The notes under the pieces: generated by a model
Databases searched by the model: none
Told to the model about the DNA's origin: nothing
Seen by the model: only the letters and a program-made list of their open reading frames with translations
Program-made: the position numbers and the translations under genes
Source: Chromatiaceae bacterium
GTDB lineage: Bacteria; Pseudomonadota; Gammaproteobacteria; Chromatiales; Chromatiaceae
Direction of reading: 5' to 3'
DNA: 5,930 nucleotides
Assembly: GCA_016938795.1 (NCBI GenBank)
Contig: JAFGTZ010000360.1
Span: 1-5,930, forward strand
Shown: in pieces, positions 1-4,923 of the stretch
Position numbering within the stretch: position 1 is the stretch's first letter
Layout: each line of letters begins with the position of its first letter

Positions 1-8
1 GCATCGCC

Positions 9-37
9 TTCACAAAGAACAGGGCGCCGCGTATAGT
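9..37 (+). promoter_or_regulatory. Sigma70-like promoter of the sulfur globule protein gene
   Basis: TTCACA at 9-14 matches the -35 consensus at 5 of 6 bases. TATAGT at 32-37 matches the -10 consensus at 5 of 6. The spacer is exactly 17 bp. Transcription would start near 43-45, leaving a leader of about 100 nt before the ATG at 143. Such a strong match fits an abundant structural protein. The promoter is inferred from consensus only. Confidence 0.6.
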
Positions 38-50
38 CCGGTGGCGCCCT
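21..50. promoter_or_regulatory. Inverted repeat flanking the -10 box (possible operator)
   Basis: AGGGCGCC at 21-28 is the exact reverse complement of GGCGCCCT at 43-50. The arms are separated by 14 bp containing the -10 hexamer, and their centres are 22 bp apart, about two helical turns. Each arm also contains the self-palindrome GGCGCC. The geometry suits a dimeric regulator covering the promoter, but in GC-rich DNA it may be chance. No known regulator motif is recognised. Confidence 0.3.
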
Positions 51-129
51 CAGGCGCAGCTCGCTCGGTGCGCTGGTCTTGCGCCAGCTCCGCGCGATCA
101 TCTCAACTCATTGAATCCAAAAGACTGTT

Positions 130-137
130 AGGAGAGG
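130..137 (+). promoter_or_regulatory. Ribosome binding site that fixes the sgp start
   Basis: AGGAGAGG lies 5 nt before the ATG at 143. It is a near-perfect Shine-Dalgarno sequence. The in-frame ATG at 41 lacks such a site and lies at or before the predicted transcription start, so translation should begin at 143. Confidence 0.8.
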
Positions 138-142
138 CCAAG

Positions 143-532
143 ATGCAAAAGCTTGCCAAAGTGCTGGGTATCGCCGCCATCACCACCACCGCAGCCTTCT
201 CAATGAATGCCGCCCAGGCCTGGTGGGGGCCGGGTTGGGGCGGGCCGGGTTACGGCTGGGGTGACGGTCTCGGCGATATGCTCGGCGACGGCTGGGGCGA
301 CTTCAACATGAGCATGGGCGGTCGCGGCTGGGGCCGTGGGCGCGGCTACGGACGTGGGTACGGCTACGGCTACGATCATCCCTACTACGGCTATGCCCCC
401 TACGGCTATGGCGCGCCCTATGGCTGGGGCGCCCCCTACGGCTACGGCGGCGCGCCCTACGGCTACGGCGCTCCCTATGGCATGCCGCCCTACGCAGCTC
501 CTGGCGCGCCCGCCGCGAACGACTCCAAGTAA
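143..532 (+). CDS. sgpA/sgpB: Sulfur globule envelope protein (SgpA/SgpB type), secreted
   Basis: This gene encodes a 129-residue structural protein that probably forms the protein coat around periplasmic sulfur globules, where purple sulfur bacteria store sulfur made from sulfide or thiosulfate. Residues 1-26 are a Sec signal peptide: Lys at 3 and 6, a hydrophobic Ala/Ile/Thr core, and a cut after AQA before WWGPG. The mature part, about 103 residues, is almost entirely Gly, Tyr, Pro, Trp and Ala. It starts with GWG/GYGWG blocks, has an Arg-rich GRGYGRGYGYG stretch at 65-76, then tandem APYGYG units at 85-115, and ends in a polar NDSK tail. It has no cysteine. Size, export signal and composition match the small Sgp proteins described in Allochromatium. 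Sequence reading cannot separate SgpA from SgpB, because low-complexity proteins align loosely. The start at 143 is set by its ribosome site and signal peptide. It appears monocistronic, with its own promoter and two hairpins behind it. A different Gly/Tyr-rich envelope protein is the main alternative. Confidence 0.8.
   Translation: MQKLAKVLGIAAITTTAAFSMNAAQAWWGPGWGGPGYGWGDGLGDMLGDGWGDFNMSMGGRGWGRGRGYGRGYGYGYDHPYYGYAPYGYGAPYGWGAPYGYGGAPYGYGAPYGMPPYAAPGAPAANDSK
395..487 (+). repeat. In-frame tandem repeat coding for APYGYG units
   Basis: Five consecutive units encode APYGYG, APYGWG, APYGYGG, APYGYG and APYGMP (residues 85-115). Units are 18 bp, with one of 21 bp carrying an extra Gly codon. 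Third-position changes (tac/tat, gcg/gcc/gct) show the units have diverged at DNA level while the peptide is kept. The array probably forms the self-assembling part of the globule coat and may vary in copy number between strains. Confidence 0.8.
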
Positions 533-549
533 CGCCTAGCAGGTGCTTG

Positions 550-577
550 CGCCCCCGGCGACACACCGCCGGGGGCG
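550..577 (+). terminator. GC-rich hairpin after sgp, candidate terminator
   Basis: CGCCCCCGGCG at 550-560 pairs perfectly with CGCCGGGGGCG at 567-577 around a 6-nt loop (ACACAC). It begins 17 nt after the stop codon. No run of T follows, so it is not a textbook intrinsic terminator. It could stop transcription together with the next hairpin, or protect the mRNA 3' end. Confidence 0.6.
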
Positions 578-583
578 GACTCA

Positions 584-619
584 GATCAGGCCGCGCCAGT
601 CCGCTGGCGCGGCCTGATC
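584..619 (+). terminator. Second, 16-bp perfect hairpin with TCCG tetraloop
   Basis: GATCAGGCCGCGCCAG at 584-599 pairs perfectly with CTGGCGCGGCCTGATC at 604-619, leaving a 4-nt TCCG loop of the UNCG type, closed here by G-C rather than the usual C-G. It starts 6 nt after the first hairpin and also lacks a T tract. It may be a second terminator that insulates fnr from strong sgp transcription, or a 3' stabiliser of the sgp mRNA. Confidence 0.6.
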
Positions 620-666
620 ATCAGTAGGGGGCGGTGGAACGCATCCGCCGCCCGCGCTCAATGAGA

Positions 667-696
667 TTTGTAATCCGCAAGGCTTTCGGTTACAAA
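667..696. promoter_or_regulatory. Dyad upstream of the FNR box
   Basis: TTTGTAA at 667-673 is the exact reverse complement of TTACAAA at 690-696. If T674 is bulged, CCG (675-677) pairs with CGG (687-689), giving a 10-bp interrupted stem. The dyad is AT-rich in an otherwise GC-rich region and its centre is 27 bp from the centre of the FNR box, which suggests a second DNA-binding site. No matching regulator is recognised. Confidence 0.35.
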
Positions 697-701
697 AGCA
701 T

Positions 702-715
702 TTGATCCAGATCAA
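702..715. promoter_or_regulatory. Perfect FNR box in front of fnr
   Basis: TTGATCCAGATCAA matches the FNR consensus TTGAT-N4-ATCAA at all ten specified bases. Its centre lies about 60 bp before the fnr start codon, so autoregulation is likely. With TAGAAC (731-736) as -10, transcription would start near 743 and the box would sit around -34, over the -35 region, suggesting repression. A start near 750 would put it at -41.5, the activating position. The sequence does not settle which applies. Confidence 0.8.
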
Positions 716-768
716 GCGATCGAGCAAAACTAGAACAACATCGAGGACGGGAATTCAGGGGCGCTATC

Positions 769-1524
769 GTGAGTCAGCAAAAAGTGGTCTCGCTGGACAC
801 CATTCGGGTGGCCTGCAGAAATTGCACCCTTTCATCGCTCTGTCTGCCCATGGGGCTGGCGCCCGAGGATGTCGAGCGTCTCGATGAGATTGTCAAACGC
901 ACGCGCCCACTGCATCGCGGTGACTTTCTCTTCCGCGAGGGTGATCGCTTCCGCTCAATCTACGTCGTCAAGACGGGATCGGTTAAAACCTTCGCCCCGA
1001 GCGCCGAGGGCGGCGAGCAGGTGCTTGGCTTCCATTTGCCCGGCGAAATCATCGGGCTCGACGCCATCGACAAGGATGCCCACAACTGTTCGGCCAAGGT
1101 GCTCGAAACCTCGGCCATCTGCGAAATCCCCTTCGCTCGGCTGGAGGAACTCACCTCCAGCATCCCCAGCCTTCAGCATCAGATGTACCGCCTGCTCAGC
1201 AAGGAGATTGGCCAGGACACCGACATGGTGCTGCTGCTTGGCAAGAAAAACGCAGAGGAACGTCTTGCCGCCTTCCTGCTCGGGCTCTCGCAACGTTTGC
1301 AAAAACGCGGGCTCTCGCCGACTGATTTCTATCTCAGCATGTCACGCCATGAGATTGGTAACTATCTTGGGCTTGCGGTGGAAACGGTTAGCCGGCTTTT
1401 CACCCGCTTTCAGGACGATGGCCTGATGCGGGTGGATCGCAAGCATATCGAGCTGCTTAACCTGCCCGCGCTTGAAACCCTGGTCGGCGGCGCCGGCCCA
1501 AGCCGTCGCCAGCAGCAACAATAG
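769..1524 (+). CDS. fnr: FNR/Anr-type oxygen-sensing transcription regulator
   Basis: This is a Crp/Fnr-family regulator of 251 residues, close in size to Escherichia coli FNR. Proteins of this type hold a [4Fe-4S] cluster without oxygen, dimerise, and switch on anaerobic genes. The N-terminus has C16-X2-C19-X5-C25, the same spacing as E. coli C20/C23/C29. C118 in ICEIPF corresponds to C122, so all four cluster ligands are present. Residues 40-125 form the cyclic-nucleotide-type beta-roll (FREGDRFRSIYVVKTGSVK, LPGEIIGLDAI), followed by a long dimer helix near 135-160. The helix-turn-helix at 191-211 reads SRHEIGNYLGLAVETVSRLF, with E205, S208 and R209 matching the residues that read the TTGAT half-site. 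The tail ends in five residues RQQQQ-like, rich in Gln. The start is GTG at 769, with AGGGG at 757-761 as ribosome site. A perfect FNR box upstream implies autoregulation. The gene converges with dnaQ, 7 bp apart. Confidence 0.95.
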   Translation: MSQQKVVSLDTIRVACRNCTLSSLCLPMGLAPEDVERLDEIVKRTRPLHRGDFLFREGDRFRSIYVVKTGSVKTFAPSAEGGEQVLGFHLPGEIIGLDAIDKDAHNCSAKVLETSAICEIPFARLEELTSSIPSLQHQMYRLLSKEIGQDTDMVLLLGKKNAEERLAAFLLGLSQRLQKRGLSPTDFYLSMSRHEIGNYLGLAVETVSRLFTRFQDDGLMRVDRKHIELLNLPALETLVGGAGPSRRQQQQ

Positions 1525-1531
1525 ACTACGC

Positions 1532-2254
1532 TCAGGACGACAGACTGTTCAGCCAGAGACAATTTCCACCGCTGGCTGCGGCAATGGCCTCCAGTCGAGC
1601 CGCGTGGGCTGCCAAAGCGGCTGCATCGGCGCGCACCACGCGCAGGGGCGCGCGCTCGCCACTGAGGCGTCCGTGGGCGTGGCGCCCCTCATCAGCCCCC
1701 GCGCGCGCCGACTCATCGCCCAGCACAAGGGCCACCTGACCACCGGTCATGGCCAGATAGACATCGGCCAAAATCTCGGCGTCGAGCAGAGCGCCATGCA
1801 GCTCGCGCTGCGAGTTATCGACCCCGTAGCGCTTGCAGAGCGCATCGAGGCTGTTGCGCTGCCCCGGGTGCAGCCGACGCGCGAGACTCAGGGTATCGGT
1901 GACCTCGCAAAGATCGGCAATGCGAGTCCCGTCTGTGCGCCATAACCCCAGTTCGTGATTGAGAAAGCCGACGTCGAAGGCGGCGTTGTGGATGATGAGT
2001 TCGGCACCCCGGATGTAGTCCAGAAAGGACTCGGCAATCTCGGCGAAGCGCGGCTTGTCGGCGAGAAACTCGTTGGTGATGCCATGCACCTCAACCGCTT
2101 CGGCGTCGATGGCACGGTCGGGCTGAATGTAATGGTGAAAGTGATTGCCGCTCGGGCGACGATCAACGAGTTCCACGCAGCCGATTTCGATCAGACGATG
2201 GCCTTCGCGCGGATCCAGGCCGGTGGTTTCGGTATCGAGTACGATCTGACGCAT
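1532..2254 (-). CDS. dnaQ: DNA polymerase III epsilon subunit, 3'-5' proofreading exonuclease
   Basis: The product, 240 residues against 243 in E. coli, is the proofreading exonuclease of the replicative polymerase core. It removes mispaired bases from the 3' end and sits between the alpha subunit and the sliding clamp. The DEDDh catalytic set is complete: D7 and E9 in LDTETTG, D94 in HNAAFD, and H153 and D158 in LHGALLD. After the exonuclease domain, Q173-VALVL occupies the place of the E. coli clamp-binding motif QTSMAF, with Leu replacing Met and Phe. A flexible linker follows, then the C-terminal segment RVVRADAAALAAHAARLEAI...GGNCLWLNSLSS, which resembles the alpha-binding end of E. coli epsilon (AAHEARLDLVQKKGGSCLW) with a slightly longer tail. 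ATG at 2254 lies 9 bp after the rnhA stop on the same strand, so the two are probably cotranscribed. In E. coli they are divergent. Confidence 0.96.
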   Translation of the reverse strand: MRQIVLDTETTGLDPREGHRLIEIGCVELVDRRPSGNHFHHYIQPDRAIDAEAVEVHGITNEFLADKPRFAEIAESFLDYIRGAELIIHNAAFDVGFLNHELGLWRTDGTRIADLCEVTDTLSLARRLHPGQRNSLDALCKRYGVDNSQRELHGALLDAEILADVYLAMTGGQVALVLGDESARAGADEGRHAHGRLSGERAPLRVVRADAAALAAHAARLEAIAAASGGNCLWLNSLSS

Positions 2255-2263
2255 GCTGGCGGT

Positions 2264-2695
2264 CTACCTTGGAATGCCCTGATTGGCGAGCTGATCGGCA
2301 CGTTCGTTGTCGGGGTGTCCGGCATGTCCCTTCACCCAGTGCCAGCGCACCTCGTGTCCGGCGAGCGCGGCATCGAGCCGCTCCCAGAGATCGCGATTCT
2401 TCACGGGCTCGCGGTTCGCGGTGCGCCAGCCGTTGCGCTTCCAGCGCGCCATCCACTCGCCCACCCCGCGTTTGACATATTGCGAATCGGTGGTGAGTTC
2501 CACGCAGGTGCGCCGGGTGAGCGCCTCCAGCGCCATGATGACTGCCATCAGCTCCATGCGATTGTTGGTCGTCTCGCGCTCGCCCCCGCACAGCTCCTTC
2601 TCGACCGTGCCCCAGCGCAGCAGCGCGCCCCAGCCGCCCGGCCCCGGATTGCCCTTGCAGGCGCCATCGGTAAAGACATGCACACACTCAGGCAT
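2264..2695 (-). CDS. rnhA: Ribonuclease HI
   Basis: This 143-residue enzyme cuts the RNA strand of RNA-DNA hybrids, clearing R-loops and helping remove primers and misplaced ribonucleotides. The catalytic residues fall at the same numbers as in E. coli: D10 (FTDGACKGNPGPGG), E48 (NNRMEL), D70 (TTDSQYV), H124 (VKGHAGH) and D134 (NERADQLA). The basic handle helix that grips the hybrid is present as WMARWKRNGWRTANREPVKN at 81-100. It is about 12 residues shorter than the E. coli protein, all at the dispensable C-terminal tail. The ATG at 2695 overlaps the last 8 bases of the upstream methyltransferase gene, a typical sign of translational coupling, and dnaQ follows after 9 bp. The three genes therefore look like one operon. 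Confidence 0.96.
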   Translation of the reverse strand: MPECVHVFTDGACKGNPGPGGWGALLRWGTVEKELCGGERETTNNRMELMAVIMALEALTRRTCVELTTDSQYVKRGVGEWMARWKRNGWRTANREPVKNRDLWERLDAALAGHEVRWHWVKGHAGHPDNERADQLANQGIPR

Positions 2696-3458
2696 GACCG
2701 CCTCCGCCGCGCGTGGTCGGCTCCACCGGGCGCCCAGGCACCAGCCGATGCCGCCGCCGCCAGCTTGGGCGCAGTGGCGTGAGGGTCGAGACCCGCTTCA
2801 CCGCACGCAGCGCATAGACGGCGCCAAGTCCTGGCAGAACACGCTGCCCGGCCTTATCAAACAGGCCCTCGCGCGCGCCAAGCCAATGTCCAAAGGGCAG
2901 GCGAAACATGAACGTTTCCTGAGATTCAATCGAAAAACCCAAGTCAGACAACCACTTCTCCAGATGAATCAGGTTCAGATAGCGACCTTGCCAGGGCGCT
3001 GGCGCCTGCGACCCGCGCAGCGCCCGTCCCAGACCCCAGAGGCTCAGCGCATTGAAGCCCAGAATGATGACACGGCCCTCGGGGATGAGCACCCGCTCCA
3101 CCTCATCGAGCACCCGGCGCGGCGCCGGGGACAGATCAAGCAGATGGGGCAAGACGACCGCATCCAGGCTATCGGGAGCAAAAGGCAAGGCGCACGGATC
3201 ACCGACCAGGGCCGCGCCAGGCACATCAGCGACACTTGAATCGGCCATGAGCACAGGATGACGGATGCGACTTGCGCCCAAGCTGTCGGTCACATGGTCA
3301 AGCACGCCGAGCGCGACCAGGTGGTAGCCAAAGGTATCGCTCAACAAGCGGCGCAGGCACTCAGCCTCGCGCAGCGCCAAGTCGCGACCCAGCTCGGCGG
3401 AGTTATACCAGCATTGCAAATCGGACATGAGCGGGCGTAACGGCTGACAAAACGGCAT
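2688..3458 (-). CDS. yafS: YafS-like class I SAM-dependent methyltransferase
   Basis: This putative methyltransferase of about 256 residues has no known substrate. It belongs to the Methyltransf_11-like group that sits beside rnhA in many Gammaproteobacteria (YafS in E. coli). With the ATG at 3458 as residue 1, the recognisable core runs from GDPCALPFAPDSLDAVVLPH (86-105) through LDEVERVLIPEGRVIILGFN (117-136), the usual post-motif acidic/LPF block and the post-II strand. The segment W-GRYLNLIHLEKWLSDLGF (156-175) is also family-like. The glycine-rich SAM loop (motif I) is degenerate: the expected place reads YHLVALGVLDH. The C-terminus is basic (SWRRRHR) and low-complexity. The start is uncertain. 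ATG at 3458 has a TGAGG 9 nt upstream; ATG at 3473 (15 bp longer) and ATG at 3428 (30 bp shorter, no ribosome site) are alternatives. It is first in the operon with rnhA and dnaQ. Confidence 0.8.
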   Translation of the reverse strand: MPFCQPLRPLMSDLQCWYNSAELGRDLALREAECLRRLLSDTFGYHLVALGVLDHVTDSLGASRIRHPVLMADSSVADVPGAALVGDPCALPFAPDSLDAVVLPHLLDLSPAPRRVLDEVERVLIPEGRVIILGFNALSLWGLGRALRGSQAPAPWQGRYLNLIHLEKWLSDLGFSIESQETFMFRLPFGHWLGAREGLFDKAGQRVLPGLGAVYALRAVKRVSTLTPLRPSWRRRHRLVPGRPVEPTTRGGGGHA

Positions 3459-3635
3459 AGGACACAACCTCATCGGGTGCGCCCATGGTAACGCCGATCA
3501 GGGTTCTATGGTGAATCCAAGCGCGCCTTGCTCGGCGCTCGCATACTGGAAAACCCCGCTCGCCCTGCGTATCATCAGCGGCTTCCCACATCATAAAGAT
3601 GCGCTCAAGCAGCGATTTGTCTTTCCGGGGGCCTC
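3459..3635. promoter_or_regulatory. Divergent intergenic region between yafS-like gene and mltD
   Basis: Two genes are read outward from this stretch, so promoters for both should lie here. I see no convincing -35/-10 pair on either strand. CATAAAGAT (3592-3600) is a possible -10 region for mltD without a good -35. A short inverted repeat, GCGCC-N6-GGCGC, is at 3523-3538. No gene is seen in it: the 72-codon frame starting at 3508 has no ribosome site and runs into mltD out of frame. gloB, which lies between these two genes in E. coli, is not here. Confidence 0.45.
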
Positions 3636-4901
3636 ATGTTTCCTGCCGCTCGCGCAGCTCGTGCCTTTGCTTTCGTGCTTTTACCCTCACTGCTCGCCGG
3701 CTGTGGCGGCGCCACCACGGCCATGACCCGCGATGTCGAGCCGATGCAATCGATCTCTGTTTCCGCGCGTGAATACGGCTTTGTTAGGCCCGCCGCCGAT
3801 GTGACCATTGTGGAGCGCGAAAGCAGCGGTTTCTCGTCCTGGTTCAGGTTCTCGCGAGGAGGCGACCTCTGGAACCGGGTTCGCTCCGGGATGGCCCTGA
3901 CCCAGATTCAGCACCCTCAGATCGACGCGCGCATCGACTCGCTACGCCAGGATCCGCGCCATCTCGAACGTCTGAGCGAACGTGCCGGTCCCTATCTGCA
4001 CCTCATCGTCGAGGAGATCGACCGCCGTCGGCTGCCCATGGAGCTTGCCCTGCTGCCTCAGGTTGAAAGCCGCTTCAACCCCCAGGCCACCTCACCCAAG
4101 TCCGCCGCCGGCATCTGGCAGTTCATGCCCTATACGGGGCGCGAAATGGGGCTTCGCCAAGACAGTCTTTATGATGGACGCCGCGATATCCTCGCCTCGA
4201 CCCGCGCCGCGCTTGATTATCTCGAACAGCTCAACGCCCGCTTCGATGGCGACTGGACGCTCGCCATGGCGGCCTACAATTGCGGCCCCGGCTGCGTCTC
4301 GGCGGCCATCGAGCGCAATCGCCAGCGCGGCCAGCCCACCGATTTCTGGTCGCTCAACCTGCCCGCCGAAACCCGTCACTATGTGCCTCGCATCCTGGCC
4401 AACGCGCGCCTGGTCGCCAACCCGCGCCGCTACGGTCTCAATCTCCCGCCGATTCCCGACCAGCCGCAACTCGAGGTGGTACAGGTGCGCAAGGCCGTTG
4501 ATCTGGCGCGTGTCGCGCACCAGTCTGGACTCGATCTCGACACCCTGCGCCGCCTCAACCCTGGCCTCAAACACGAGCGCACCTCAGCCAATCATGCCAC
4601 CGTGCTCCTGGTTCCAGCCGGTAGCGGCAAACGCCTGAGCTCAGCGCTCGAACGCACCGAAGCCCTGCCCCCAGAGCCGCCCCGCCCCACGCGCACGGCC
4701 AGCGCTTCCACAAGCCGCCCAGCCAAAAGCCCGGCTCCGCCATCTCACAAGTCGCACGTTGTACGCGCTGGCGATACGCTCTACTCCATCGCCCGCCGCC
4801 ATGGCACCGACGTGAAAACGCTCACCTCCTTCAACCGCATCTCGCCAGATGCCCCGCTGCTGCCCGGCCAGACCTTGCGGATTCCAGGCGGACTATCCTG
4901 A
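3636..4901 (+). CDS. mltD: Membrane-bound lytic murein transglycosylase D, lipoprotein with LysM
   Basis: This 421-residue outer-membrane lipoprotein cleaves peptidoglycan glycan strands, leaving 1,6-anhydro ends, during wall turnover. A hydrophobic signal ends in the lipobox LLAGC, with C23 as lipid-bearing residue; the next residue is Gly, not Asp, which favours sorting to the outer membrane. The SLT family 1 domain spans about 118-235. It has the catalytic E144 in LLPQVESRFNPQATS, the GIWQFMPYTGREMGL motif at 159-173 and AAYNCGPGCV at 212-221, followed by the MltD signature PTDFWSLNLPAETRHYVPRILA (234-255). Residues 280-328 are a degenerate LysM-like spacer also found in E. coli MltD. After a Pro/Ser/Thr-rich linker (345-370), one clear LysM wall-binding domain (372-417) contains HVVRAGDTLYSIARRHGTDVKTLTSFN. 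E. coli MltD has two LysM copies in 452 residues, so this form is shorter. GGGGG at 3627-3631 is a modest ribosome site. Its 3' end converges with the thioredoxin-like gene. Confidence 0.93.
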   Translation: MFPAARAARAFAFVLLPSLLAGCGGATTAMTRDVEPMQSISVSAREYGFVRPAADVTIVERESSGFSSWFRFSRGGDLWNRVRSGMALTQIQHPQIDARIDSLRQDPRHLERLSERAGPYLHLIVEEIDRRRLPMELALLPQVESRFNPQATSPKSAAGIWQFMPYTGREMGLRQDSLYDGRRDILASTRAALDYLEQLNARFDGDWTLAMAAYNCGPGCVSAAIERNRQRGQPTDFWSLNLPAETRHYVPRILANARLVANPRRYGLNLPPIPDQPQLEVVQVRKAVDLARVAHQSGLDLDTLRRLNPGLKHERTSANHATVLLVPAGSGKRLSSALERTEALPPEPPRPTRTASASTSRPAKSPAPPSHKSHVVRAGDTLYSIARRHGTDVKTLTSFNRISPDAPLLPGQTLRIPGGLS

Positions 4902-4907
4902 GCCATC

Positions 4908-4923
4908 GCGGATCAAGATCCGC
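4908..4923. terminator. Short inverted repeat at the mltD/thioredoxin-like convergence
   Basis: GCGGATC at 4908-4914 is repeated inverted as GATCCGC at 4917-4923, giving a 6-bp stem with a CAAG loop. It begins 7 nt after the mltD stop and covers the last codons of the opposing gene. It may act as a weak two-way terminator. There is no T tract on either strand, so the call is tentative. Confidence 0.35.

Noticed and set aside
103..114. TCAACTCATTGA as a regulatory site before sgp
   Set aside because: It has only 4-bp arms in the wrong orientation for an FNR box and is easily explained by chance.
41..142. In-frame N-terminal extension of the sulfur globule protein
   Set aside because: The extension has no ribosome site, begins at or before the predicted transcription start and would bury the signal peptide.
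395..487. CRISPR-like array
   Set aside because: Units are short, contiguous and in frame, with no unique spacers; they encode protein repeats.
668..680. TTGTAATCCGCAA as a second FNR or Crp-like box
   Set aside because: The half-sites are one base too close together and the inner bases do not match TTGAT/ATCAA.
1955..2782. 275-codon plus-strand open frame opposite dnaQ and rnhA
   Set aside because: It lies antisense to two genes with complete catalytic motifs, has no recognisable domain and is explained by high-GC codon bias on the other strand.
2307..3239. 310-codon plus-strand open frame opposite rnhA and the methyltransferase
   Set aside because: It is rich in Arg, Ser and Pro, as expected for a shadow frame, has no domain or ribosome site, and overlaps well-supported genes.
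3508..3726. 72-codon plus-strand open frame before mltD
   Set aside because: It has no ribosome site, overlaps mltD out of frame and its peptide resembles nothing recognisable.
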